Assembly (NCBI GenBank): GCA_036502165.1
Contig: DASXZC010000359.1
Span: 1-36,062 of the forward strand
Length of the DNA: 36,062 nt
Direction: 5' to 3'
Origin: F-183 sp036502165
GTDB taxonomy: Bacteria > Acidobacteriota > Terriglobia > Bryobacterales > Bryobacteraceae
A program made the position numbers and the translations under genes. The first letter of the stretch is position 1, and each line of letters opens with the position of its first letter. Under the pieces are notes generated by a model that was not told the origin of the DNA, ran no database searches, and saw only the letters and a list, made by a program, of their open reading frames with translations. Shown piece after piece: positions 8,063 through 15,865 of the stretch.

Positions 8063-10648
8063 ATGATCACCTGGACGGCCGGCGCGCTTCTGTGCGCGAT
8101 CGCGGCCCTCATCGCGGGGCTCGTCGCCTGGCGCCAATGGCGGCAGCTCGTCGAGTGCCGCCGCGAGAAGGCGGAGATCGAACGCTCGCTGGGGATTCTC
8201 GAAGAGGAACGGCGCGTGTTCGAACTGATCGCGCGCGGCGCGACCTTGCGGGAAGTACTCGAGGCGTTGACGCAGGCCGTTGAAACTATGGTGCCCGGCG
8301 TGGCGTGTTCGGTGCTGCTGGTCGATCCGCAAGGGGTGTGTCTGGTGCAGGGCGCGGCGCCTCGCCTGCCCGCCGCTTATTGGGCCGCATGCCAGGGAAT
8401 TCCGATCGGGCCGGAGGTGGGCTGCTGTCCGGTCGCCGCGTTCCGAAACGCGACGGTGATCAGCGAGGACATCGGGACGGATCCGCGTTGGGCGCCGATT
8501 CGGGAGATGGCGCTCGGCTTCGGGCTGCAGTCCTGCTGGAGTGAACCGATCCGCGATTCGGAGACGGTCCGCGTGATCGGAACGTTTGCGATGTACCGCT
8601 CGCATCCTTCGACTCCGACGGCGTTTCAATTGCGCGCGGCGCGCGCGGGCGCGCAGTTGGCGGGCAACGCGATTGAGCGTCTGCGCGCGATGAAGGACCT
8701 GCGGGACTACGCGGAACGCTTCTCGATGGCGGAACGCGCCGCCGAATTCGGGATCTGGGAATGGGATCCGGAGTCGGACACATTCGATCTGTCGGCGGGA
8801 ACGGCGGCGCTCGCCGGGCTCGGCTCGAAAGGAATGCGGGTCCCATCCGCGGACCTCTACCGGATCGTCCACGATGAGGATCGTGAGCCGGTTCGCCTCG
8901 CCCGCGAGGGCGCCCTCCAAAACGGCGGTGGCTACGAGGCGGAGTTCCGAACGGTCGCCGCGGATGGGTCGATCCGCTGGTTTCGCAATCGGGGCACTGT
9001 TCAAGTCGCCGACGGCAAGCCGGTCAAAGTGATCGGCGCGCTGATGGATATTACCGAGCACAAGGAACTGCTTTCGAAACTCGAAAATGCAAAGACCGCG
9101 GCGGAAGAGGCGGCGCGCGCGAAAAGCGAATTCCTCGCCAACATGAGCCACGAGATCCGCACGCCGATGAACGCCGTGGTGGGCATGGCCAGCCTGTTGC
9201 AGGACCTTGCCTTGCCCGCCGAGGCGATCGACTACGTGAATACGATTCAGACGTCCTCCGATTCGCTGCTGACGATTCTGAATGACATCCTCGATCTGTC
9301 GAAGATCGAATCCGGCAAGCTGCGCTTTGAGCGGCTGCCGTTCAGCATTCGCGAGTGCCTGGAGGAAGCCGCGGACCTGTTGGCCTCGAAGGCGCTCAGC
9401 AAGAGCCTCGACCTCGCCGTCGACGTGGAGCCTGCATTCGCGGATTGGATTTTCGGCGATCCGACGCGGCTGCGGCAAATCGTCGTGAACCTCGTAGGCA
9501 ACGCGGTGAAGTTCACAGAGAAGGGCGAGATTGTTCTATCGGCGCGCGAAGCGGGCGGCTCGGTCATTGTGACCGTGCGCGACACGGGCATCGGCATCCC
9601 GCCGGAGGCGCGGGCACAGCTCTTCGAATCGTTCAGCCAGGTCGATTCGTCGGTGACACGACGCTTCGGAGGCACGGGGCTCGGCCTGTGCATTTCGAAA
9701 CGGCTCGCGGAAATGATGGGCGGGGATCTGACGGTCACGAGCGAAGTCGGCGCGGGCTCGACGTTCAGTCTCACGCTCCCTTACGACGCGGCGTTGCCGG
9801 CGGATGCGGGACTGTTGGTGCCGCGGAACTGGATGGGCAAAAAGGTGCTCGCGGCCGCGCGGGATTCCGCCAGCGGACGGACGCTCGCGGCGTGCTTGGA
9901 GGCTTGGGGATTGTCCGCCGAGTTCGTGGGCTCCGCTCCGGCGGCGCTCGACCGGATTCCGGTACACACGTGGGATTTGCTGATCCTCGATTCGAATCTG
10001 GGGGCAAGCGAGTGCGGCAGTCTCGCCGAGGCGGTGACTACTGGAATGGGGCCGGCGGGTCCACCGGTGCTGATGCTCAATTCAAACGGATCCGCGCTGC
10101 GCGAATCGGGCGTGCCCTGCGCCGTGCACTTGAGTAAGCCGATCCGCCGCAAGAGCCTGCACCGCGTGCTATCGCAAGTGCTGAACGGAGTCGCCGCGGC
10201 TGTGCCGTCGAGCGCCAATCCATCGTTCGACCGGGAGTTTGCGAGCCGCGTTCCGCTTCGGATCCTGGTCGCGGACGACAATCAAGTCAACCAGAAGGTC
10301 GCGAGGAATCTTCTCGAGCGCTGGGGATATCTGCCGGACTCGGTGTATAACGGACGCGAAGTCCTCGAGGCGGTGGCGCGGATCCGCTACGACCTAGTTC
10401 TGCTCGACGTACACATGCCGGAGATGGATGGTATCGAGGCCGCACAGCGTATACGGCAAGAGATGACCGACGACGAGCGTCCGAGGCTGATCGCGCTGAC
10501 GGCGTCCGCATTCAAGGAGGACCGCGACCGCTGCCTCGAGGCCGGGATGGACGGTTTCCTGAGCAAACCGATCAAGATCTCGGACCTGCGGATCACGCTC
10601 GAAGAGTGCCATGCGCTATCGGCCGCAGAGGCAATCCGCTCTCAGTAG
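8063..10648 (+). CDS. Membrane-anchored hybrid sensor histidine kinase (GAF-PAS-HisKA-HATPase-REC-REC)
   Basis: An 861-residue hybrid kinase. Domains: membrane helix 5-25, GAF-like 50-205, PAS 220-332, a short coiled coil, HisKA with phospho-acceptor His363 in SHEIRTP, and HATPase with Asn480 in the N box, DTGIG at 507-511 and GGTGLGL near 536-542. Two receivers follow. The first (593-710) keeps Asp643 and Lys692 but lacks the N-terminal acidic pair, so it is probably degenerate. The second (732-850) is complete, with DD at 738-739, Asp782 and Lys835. The ATG at 8063 is chosen because it begins the hydrophobic helix and homology to the fragment at 7678. An upstream in-frame start at 7919 adds 48 low-complexity residues. 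No partner regulator gene is adjacent. The ligand is unknown. Confidence 0.9.
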   Translation: MITWTAGALLCAIAALIAGLVAWRQWRQLVECRREKAEIERSLGILEEERRVFELIARGATLREVLEALTQAVETMVPGVACSVLLVDPQGVCLVQGAAPRLPAAYWAACQGIPIGPEVGCCPVAAFRNATVISEDIGTDPRWAPIREMALGFGLQSCWSEPIRDSETVRVIGTFAMYRSHPSTPTAFQLRAARAGAQLAGNAIERLRAMKDLRDYAERFSMAERAAEFGIWEWDPESDTFDLSAGTAALAGLGSKGMRVPSADLYRIVHDEDREPVRLAREGALQNGGGYEAEFRTVAADGSIRWFRNRGTVQVADGKPVKVIGALMDITEHKELLSKLENAKTAAEEAARAKSEFLANMSHEIRTPMNAVVGMASLLQDLALPAEAIDYVNTIQTSSDSLLTILNDILDLSKIESGKLRFERLPFSIRECLEEAADLLASKALSKSLDLAVDVEPAFADWIFGDPTRLRQIVVNLVGNAVKFTEKGEIVLSAREAGGSVIVTVRDTGIGIPPEARAQLFESFSQVDSSVTRRFGGTGLGLCISKRLAEMMGGDLTVTSEVGAGSTFSLTLPYDAALPADAGLLVPRNWMGKKVLAAARDSASGRTLAACLEAWGLSAEFVGSAPAALDRIPVHTWDLLILDSNLGASECGSLAEAVTTGMGPAGPPVLMLNSNGSALRESGVPCAVHLSKPIRRKSLHRVLSQVLNGVAAAVPSSANPSFDREFASRVPLRILVADDNQVNQKVARNLLERWGYLPDSVYNGREVLEAVARIRYDLVLLDVHMPEMDGIEAAQRIRQEMTDDERPRLIALTASAFKEDRDRCLEAGMDGFLSKPIKISDLRITLEECHALSAAEAIRSQ

Positions 10649-11027
10649 CCCTTCGACTTGTCGACGACATTGAGGAGCGCTCATTCACGATGTTGGGGCG
10701 GTCGAATAGCGGATGGTCGCTCGTCAACGGCGAGCGAGCATCGGCATCGCGTCGGTCGCCGTGACCGTGCCCCACCGGTTTCATCTGATATCGCGCGAAC
10801 TGTGGAATGTAGTATTTTCGCTAGTCCCCGAGGAATCGGATGCCGATTTCCGAGATGCCGGGCGCGAAGGTGCGCGTGGTTCGTGGGGACAACCGGGCTC
10901 TGGCGCTGCCTGCCCGCACCGGTTTGAGACCCGTTGCGCATGTTGCGGCGCAATTCGTTGCGGGAATGGCAGATGACGATTTCGATTTCTGCCGTCTTGA
11001 TCTTCTCGGTCTCGAGGGCTCGACCGC
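10649..11027 (-). pseudogene. Decayed copy of the D-2-hydroxyacid dehydrogenase gene
   Basis: On the minus strand this ~380-base stretch follows the whole order of the intact dehydrogenase (11125-12222), but with several large internal deletions. Retained islands are the KGY-stop end, the DHPLFD.PN region, the FHTM/QHQMKPVG region (CCGGTTTCATCTGAT), ISETAIG, the QAGSAG region, and the ICHSRDELHRNMR region. No open frame remains. Confidence 0.85.
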
Positions 11028-11131
11028 GACCGCTGCCTCGAGGCCGGATGGACGGCTTCCTGAGCAAACCGATCAAGATCTCCGACCTCCGGATCACGCT
11101 CGCGGCCGCCGAGGCAATCCGCTCTCAGTAG
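11028..11131 (+). pseudogene. 3' fragment of the hybrid kinase gene (second copy of the receiver end)
   Basis: Homologous to 10520-10648, coding for RDRCLEAG, MDGFLSKPIKISDLRITL and AAEAIRSQ, then the stop. One base is lost before MDGF and a block of about six codons is missing. In the in-frame part the four aligned differences (GGT/GGC, TCG/TCC, CTG/CTC, GCA/GCC) are all synonymous. Its last bases overlap the end of the intact dehydrogenase, reproducing the kinase-dehydrogenase junction. Confidence 0.87.
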
Positions 11132-12222
11132 CCCTTTGGCTTGTCGACGACATTGAGGAGCGGGATCCCCTCGGAGTAGCGCCGGACATTCTCAGCGAAA
11201 AAGTCGATCAAGCGGACTTGCCGGTCGGGGCTCCAGCCCGAGGTGTGGGCGCTCATCACGACGTTGGGGCAGTCGAATAGCGGATGGTCGCTCGGCAGAG
11301 GCTCCTGCGGAGTGACGTCGAGACCGGCTCCGGCGATCCAACCTTCCTTGAGCGCCTTGGCGAGCGCGAGGTCGTCATAGAGATCGCCGCGCGACATGGC
11401 GAGGAAATACGCACTTTTCTTCATCGAACGGAAGACCTGCTCGTTGAACATACGGCGCGTGTGTGGCGTCGACGGGGCGGCGCCGACCAGCACGTCGGCG
11501 ATCGGAACCATGGTGTGGAACCAACTGGGATCGTGAAGCTCCGATACGCAGTGCGGCGCGGCCATCGGCTTCGCGTCAGTCGCGATAATTTTCATATCGA
11601 AGCCATAATAGGCGCGATGGGCGATGGCGCTGCCCATGCCGCCCATGCCGACGATTGCCATGGTGCGCCCGACTAGTTCGGTGTGATGATCCGACTTGAC
11701 GGTTCCCACCGGTTTCATCTGATGTTGGGCGAACTGTGGAATGTAGTATTTTGCGAGTCCGCGAGTCAGCGAGAGAAGGAGTCCGATGGCGGTTTCGGAA
11801 ATGCCGGGCGCGAAAATGCGCGCGTAGTTCGTCAGGACCACCGGGCTCTGGCGCATTTGATCGTCCATCCATTCGACTCCGGCGCTGCCTGCCTGCACCC
11901 ATTTGAGGCGCGGCGCATAGTCGAGATCGGGACCGTTGATATTGCCGTACACGACGTCGGCTTCGCGCATATTGCGGTGCAATTCATCGCGGGAATGGCA
12001 GATGATAATTTCCACCTCGGCGGCCGAGGCAGCCTTCTTGATCTTCTCGATCTCGAAGGGCTCGAACCGATACATCGTCACGATGCGGATCGGTTTCGCC
12101 GAAGGCCGTTGTTGCTGCTCCTGCTGCTGCGGTGAACCTCCTGCCGCGGCCGCAGCCGGGAGCGCTGCCATCGACGTCTGAAACGCGCGGCGGGTCATCT
12201 TGGTCGTCGGATCGTGAGCCAT
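11125..12222 (-). CDS. Tat-exported D-isomer-specific 2-hydroxyacid dehydrogenase family protein
   Basis: A 365-residue NAD-binding protein of the D-2-hydroxyacid dehydrogenase family. The N-terminus carries a twin-arginine signal (TRRAFQTSMAALPAAAAAGG, residues 10-29), so the product is predicted to be exported folded to the periplasm. The Rossmann motif GMGGMG is at 192-197. The catalytic set is retained: Arg278, Glu307 and His326. Export of a nicotinamide-dependent enzyme is unusual and implies cofactor loading before Tat transport, as in glucose-fructose oxidoreductase. The start could also be the Met at residue 9. It lies 13 bases after the TIR gene on the same strand, so it may be the third gene of that operon. 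The substrate is not predictable. Confidence 0.88.
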   Translation of the reverse strand: MAHDPTTKMTRRAFQTSMAALPAAAAAGGSPQQQEQQQRPSAKPIRIVTMYRFEPFEIEKIKKAASAAEVEIIICHSRDELHRNMREADVVYGNINGPDLDYAPRLKWVQAGSAGVEWMDDQMRQSPVVLTNYARIFAPGISETAIGLLLSLTRGLAKYYIPQFAQHQMKPVGTVKSDHHTELVGRTMAIVGMGGMGSAIAHRAYYGFDMKIIATDAKPMAAPHCVSELHDPSWFHTMVPIADVLVGAAPSTPHTRRMFNEQVFRSMKKSAYFLAMSRGDLYDDLALAKALKEGWIAGAGLDVTPQEPLPSDHPLFDCPNVVMSAHTSGWSPDRQVRLIDFFAENVRRYSEGIPLLNVVDKPKGY

Positions 12223-12235
12223 GGATCATGTTGTA

Positions 12236-12811
12236 TCACAGCGGCGGCGGACTGACTCGCGGACGGCAGCCGCGTATCACGTCGACGATCGCCGCAATTC
12301 CTTCCTTCCAATCCGGGAACAGATCGACGTATTGGAATTGGCTCGCTACGCGTTCCGGAATGGGGCACTCGGCGAGGCGCACCGGGAGGAAAAAGACGTC
12401 CTCGAGGGGGACGCGTGTGGCGCTTTCGAGCACCAGGCGCAGTTCCTTGTGAAAGTACCCGCGGCGTCCTACCGAGTTCGGCGAGAAGCATTGGATCGCG
12501 AAGTCCGCCGAACTGATGGCGCGTTCGATCGCACGCGGCCAATTCTGGCCGGCCATGAGCTGCTCGCGGTCGAGCCAGGGCCGCATCCCTTCTGCCCGCA
12601 GCGCGCGTGCCAGGCGCCGGACGTGAACACGATCCTCGGAGGCATAGCCGATGAAGACTTGGGGTCCGGAATCGGCAGAGAATTCGAACGAGCCATTCTG
12701 GCGGACGCGCAAGTCGCCGACGCCATCCAGATGGAGGAGCGGACGGCGGCGCAGGTAATCGCGCAGGATCCCGTCGACGGCCCGCGAGTTGGTCGTTTTT
12801 GAGGGCCTCAT
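12236..12811 (-). CDS. TIR-domain protein, probable NADase
   Basis: A 191-residue protein. Residues 51-180 are a bacterial TIR domain: VFIGYASEDR at 52-61, a WLDREQL loop at 79-85, FSPNSV at 109-114, and Glu123 in GYFHKEL. Glu123 sits where TIR NADases such as SARM1 have the catalytic glutamate (WVHKEI). This supports NAD cleavage or a cyclic-ADP-ribose-type signal (inference from the family). The N-terminal 45 residues include LLHLDGVGDLRVR, resembling the V.L.GFG.F.VR strand of HU proteins. The ATG overlaps the stop of the upstream HU-like gene by four bases, indicating co-translation. Defence or signalling is possible; no other defence gene is adjacent. Confidence 0.82.
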   Translation of the reverse strand: MRPSKTTNSRAVDGILRDYLRRRPLLHLDGVGDLRVRQNGSFEFSADSGPQVFIGYASEDRVHVRRLARALRAEGMRPWLDREQLMAGQNWPRAIERAISSADFAIQCFSPNSVGRRGYFHKELRLVLESATRVPLEDVFFLPVRLAECPIPERVASQFQYVDLFPDWKEGIAAIVDVIRGCRPRVSPPPL

Positions 12812-13002
12812 TGGGGATTGGCGGGGCGTCCTTTGGAATCGGCAGGCGGGGTGCCGCCAGGCGCATCTGGAGGAGGCTCGTGCGAGAGTCCTTTCAACTG
12901 CTGGATCAGGTCATGTAGAAATGAGTCGAGCCAATCGGCGGCTGTGTGCAGCGGCACGGCGCGCTCCTCGGCGATTCGTTCGACGATTTGTTTGCGTTTC
13001 AT
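12808..13002 (-). CDS. Small HU-like protein coupled to the TIR gene
   Basis: A 64-residue protein. Residues 1-38 (KRKQIVERIAEE, then ADWLDSFLHDLIQQLKG) resemble helices 1-2 of HU/IHF proteins, in which helix 2 packs the dimer. The rest is a Pro/Gly-rich tail without the HU DNA-binding arm. Its stop overlaps the TIR start in an ATGA, so it is probably the first gene of a two- or three-gene operon. The HU resemblance is by pattern only. It may be a partner for the HU-like N-terminus of the TIR protein. Confidence 0.6.
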   Translation of the reverse strand: MKRKQIVERIAEERAVPLHTAADWLDSFLHDLIQQLKGLSHEPPPDAPGGTPPADSKGRPANPQ

Positions 13003-13094
13003 CGCACTTCATGAATTACCATGCGTCGATGGTGGAAACGGCTCGGTTTGTTGGAGGGATCGGCGCGTTAGATGGCGATGAGAGCCGATAATAC

Positions 13095-13527
13095 AACGGC
13101 TTGCGGGCGGATCCTAAAAATTTTGAGGGATTGTGAACGCGCTCAACTGGCGAAGACGGCGGACCGGTCGAACTGCTCGGGCGATCCGGCCAGATTTCTG
13201 AGGACGTCGATGGCGGTGGGAAGGGCAGTCAAGTCAGCGGTCAATTCGAAGAAGTCCTCGTGCGTGGCTACGGTTTCGATCTTCCTGGCTACCGTGCTGA
13301 CTTGCTTAAAGGCGAGGGCGAGTCTCCTGCCGGACGGCGCAGCGATGCTGCCGCGAGAGCGCGGTTTTGATTTTCGACAGCGACTCGGGAGCCATTTTGA
13401 CGAGCAATTGGAAACGGTCGCAGCCTTCTGCGGCGCGGCATTGGCGCCAATTCTCGCGATCCGTTGAGGAATCCCCGGATGGTCTGCAGCAGGTGTGTGC
13501 GGTCAAGGACGGAGAGAAACCGCTGAT
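13095..13527 (-). repeat. Degenerate copy (a) of the 3' end of the hybrid kinase at 15866-17833
   Basis: On the minus strand the part 13150-13310 encodes QVSTVARKIETVA, then AIDVLRNLAGSPEQFDRSAV. It is nearly colinear with the kinase C-terminus, with third-position and some missense changes. The remainder matches the HPt-like segment and linker with frameshifts. The unit is preceded by CAACGGCTTGCGGGCGGATC and CTAAAAATT, which recur at the start of copy (b) 433 bases later, so the two are tandem copies. Confidence 0.85.
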
Positions 13528-13790
13528 GCAACCGCTTGCGTGCGGAGCCTAAAAATTAAGGGGATTGTGAGTAGCGGTCCTGCCCTGAGAGCGCCGCTTC
13601 GATTTTCGAGAGTCTCTCCGGAGCCATTTCGACGAACAATTGGAACAAGCCTTCGCTGGCGGCCTTCTGTGTGGTTGTCGTCGGAGTGACGGTCGCAAGC
13701 CTTCTGCGGCGCGGCCTTGGCGAAGTTCTCGGGTCCATTCAAGAATCGCTCGATGGTCTGCAGCAAGCGCGGCGGATTGACCGGCGTCAA
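13528..13790 (-). repeat. Degenerate copy (b) of the same kinase 3' end
   Basis: Starts with CAACCGCTTGCGTGCGGAGC and CTAAAAATT, parallel to copy (a). It then covers the HPt-like LFQLFVEMAPERLSKIEAAL region, the linker, and the RLLQTIERFLNG end of the receiver domain, with deletions. Homology stops near 13790. The next ~110 bases have no recognised source. The intact kinase end lies over 2 kb away, beyond the sigma-factor operon. Confidence 0.85.
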
Positions 13791-13946
13791 TGGGGGACGT
13801 TCGAGGACGAAGAGCGACAATGGGCAACGGCCCGCCGGTGGTAGGGTGGATTCCGGTTCGGGCAACTTGCCGAGTTTGAGGCGGCCAGAGAGGACGATCA
13901 GGCCGTGGCTGTGCGTAATTCCGGGGCTCGGTCGCGTATATCGTGT

Positions 13947-14543
13947 ATGGTTGCCGTTGTGACGGCCTTTTCGGATGGGGCGGAACACGAGTCTCAGCGC
14001 ATCGCGCGTGCACTGCGGCGACGAGACTCGGAATTCATTGGCCGAATCGTGTCGCAGTATCATTGCCGGCTCCTCCGATATCTGGTTTACTGGACATCCA
14101 GGCGTGAGCAGGCCGAGGACCTCGTTCAGGAAACCTGGCTGCGTGTACTCGAACACGCGGAGCAATATGACGGCCGCCTCCGTTTCGAGCCGTGGTTGTT
14201 CTCCATCGCACGAAATCTGGCGATCGATCACCTGCGAAAGCAACAGACGGCGACGCATCGGATGTGCCAGGAGAACGAACCGGGCGTGGACCCTCCGGCG
14301 CCGGATTTCGAATCGCCATTCTTCGCGGCCGCAAGAAGCGAAGATGCCAAACGAATCGCCGCGGCTTTGGGGGCGCTAGAGCCAATCTACAGGGAAGCGC
14401 TTCTCCTGCGTTTCCAGGAAGATCTGTCGCTCGCGGAAATTGCCCAGGTCGCAGGCGCTCCCATCACAACCGTTTCGTCGAGGATTTATCGCGGCTTGTC
14501 GATGCTCGAAGCCGCTCTGGGAGGAGGCACCGATGCCGCTTGA
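13947..14543 (+). CDS. ECF RNA polymerase sigma factor
   Basis: A 198-residue sigma-70 family factor of the extracytoplasmic-function type. Region 2 (about 35-98) contains the -10 recognition/core-binding pattern QAEDLVQETWLRVLEH and PWLFSIARNLAIDHLRK. Region 4 (about 135-188) contains LGALEPIYREALLLRFQEDL and the helix-turn-helix LAEIAQVAGAPITTVSSRIY. The ATG at 13947 is favoured over a GTG at 13905, which adds residues not typical of the family. The next gene starts inside its 3' end and encodes a zinc-finger anti-sigma-like membrane protein, so the pair is a likely regulated sigma/anti-sigma switch. Its target promoters are not evident. Confidence 0.92.
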   Translation: MVAVVTAFSDGAEHESQRIARALRRRDSEFIGRIVSQYHCRLLRYLVYWTSRREQAEDLVQETWLRVLEHAEQYDGRLRFEPWLFSIARNLAIDHLRKQQTATHRMCQENEPGVDPPAPDFESPFFAAARSEDAKRIAAALGALEPIYREALLLRFQEDLSLAEIAQVAGAPITTVSSRIYRGLSMLEAALGGGTDAA

Positions 14544-15021
14544 TAGCCATGAAAAAGCCCGCTGTCTGCTTCATCGGTCCCTGGTTGAAGGAATTTCGCT
14601 CAACGACCGGCACTGGCTCGATGCTCACGCCGGACAATGCGCCGAATGTGCCCGGTATGCGGATCTCTCGGCGCGTGCCGTCCGAGCCCTGGATTGGTTC
14701 GCGATTGAACCCGACCCGGCAGCAGCGCTTCGGGTTGAGAACATAGTCCGCAGCCGTGCCGAGGAGATGAGATCGGCCGAGTCGCGTGTAAAAAGCCTGT
14801 GGATCGGAACAGGGATCGCACTATTCCTCACGTTCACGGGATCTGCCGTAACGTGGCACGCTTTGGCAGGACTGGCCAGTCAATGGAATCTCCCCAGCCG
14901 CGTATGGCAGATCGTATTCGCGGCGTTCTGGGTACTGCCATCCTTTCTTCTCGCATTGCTGCCGCTCTTTCGAAGAATATTTCTCGGAGAGGATTCCGAT
15001 AGCAAAGGACAAACTATATGA
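14533..15021 (+). CDS. Zinc-finger anti-sigma-like membrane protein
   Basis: A 162-residue protein. The N-terminal cytoplasmic part holds the ZAS-type motif Hx3Cx2C (His32, Cys36, Cys39), which binds zinc and holds the partner sigma factor in many ECF systems. Two membrane helices follow (about 88-108 and 123-147). There is almost no periplasmic sensor domain, so any signal is sensed in the membrane or through another protein. The ATG at 14533 is preceded by GGGAGGAGG at 14519-14527 inside the sigma gene and overlaps its last 11 bases, so the two are translationally coupled. Confidence 0.85.
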   Translation: MPLDSHEKARCLLHRSLVEGISLNDRHWLDAHAGQCAECARYADLSARAVRALDWFAIEPDPAAALRVENIVRSRAEEMRSAESRVKSLWIGTGIALFLTFTGSAVTWHALAGLASQWNLPSRVWQIVFAAFWVLPSFLLALLPLFRRIFLGEDSDSKGQTI

Positions 15022-15428
15022 GCTGGCGCAGCGGATTGGGTCTCATTCCAGGTCCGGCCAAGATCGTGGCCGTTTTAGCTTTCGTGGTTTTCTTTTTCGG
15101 GGTCCTCGGGGAGTATCGGGCGAACAGCTTCGGGATTCTGATCGGGCTGGCGGGTGGTACGCTCGCCGCCGCTTACTTTCTTCTCGCCGGCTATGTCTAC
15201 ACGGACGCAGTGCGGCGCGGTATGCCGCCGATTCCCTGGACGGCGCTCGCCGTGGTCATTCCGAACTGCGTTGGCTTCGTGCTCTACTTCGTGTTGCGAA
15301 AGCCGGTGCTCCATCCGTGTCCCAGTTGCGGGCGCGGAGTTGCCCCGGAGGCTGCGTTCTGTCCGCACTGCGGCCAAGCGCAAATGAACACAGGGCCGCA
15401 AGTCTCGGACCTCGGCGCGCGCACATGA
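15018..15428 (+). CDS. Membrane protein with C-terminal zinc ribbon
   Basis: A 136-residue protein with three hydrophobic segments (about 13-31, 36-60, 74-94). The tail is a zinc ribbon with Cys101, Cys104, Cys115 and Cys118 (CPSCG...FCPHCG). Its ATG overlaps the anti-sigma stop in ATGA, giving a tight three-gene sigma operon. It may be a second membrane component of the switch. No specific function is known to me for this family. Confidence 0.8.
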   Translation: MSWRSGLGLIPGPAKIVAVLAFVVFFFGVLGEYRANSFGILIGLAGGTLAAAYFLLAGYVYTDAVRRGMPPIPWTALAVVIPNCVGFVLYFVLRKPVLHPCPSCGRGVAPEAAFCPHCGQAQMNTGPQVSDLGART

Positions 15429-15450
15429 AGCGCAGAAAGGCGATTCTCAC

Positions 15451-15859
15451 TTGAAACAGACGGCTATGTTGACCACGGCGTCGCTGCTCAGCATTGGATT
15501 CATGACGCTTCACCTGACCGGCGACATCCTGTTCAAGATGTCCCCGGCACGTTTCATCAATCTGCTTCCGGTGTTCATTTGGGTAGGCCAACTCTATGGA
15601 ACGCTGGTGCTCAGCGAAAGGCGGCCGGGAACATCATCATCTTCGCCGGGTCCGTCCTTGGGATGGTCATCCCTATCGTCCACATGAAAGGGCCGCGGGG
15701 TCTTATCGGTGGCGACATCGGCAACTCAGGCCAGGCTTCCTTTTCGTGTGGACAATGCTGGCGTTGAGCATCACCTCGACGTTCTCCAGCATCCTGTCGG
15801 CGCGCGCAATACTGAGCTTGCCCTGGCGGCGGAGCCGGGCCGCGCCAACTGCCGCATGA
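15451..15859 (+). pseudogene. Frameshifted small integral membrane protein
   Basis: A ~135-residue membrane protein is spread over three frames. The pieces are: start to WVGQLYGTLVLSERR; then GNIIIFAGSVLGMVIPIVHM and IGGDIGNSG; then GFLFVWTMLALSITSTFSSI and LSARA. One shift is near 15622 and another near 15730. Joined, they resemble a family of uncharacterised four-helix membrane proteins. The start is TTG at 15451, with AAAGG nine bases upstream. Either it is a recent pseudogene or the base calls are wrong at two points. Confidence 0.65.
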
Positions 15860-15865
15860 CGCCCG

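Noticed and set aside
7934..9478. A 514-codon open frame on the minus strand
   Set aside because: It is antisense to the hybrid kinase, whose domains are unmistakable. The minus-strand product is low-complexity and Arg-rich.
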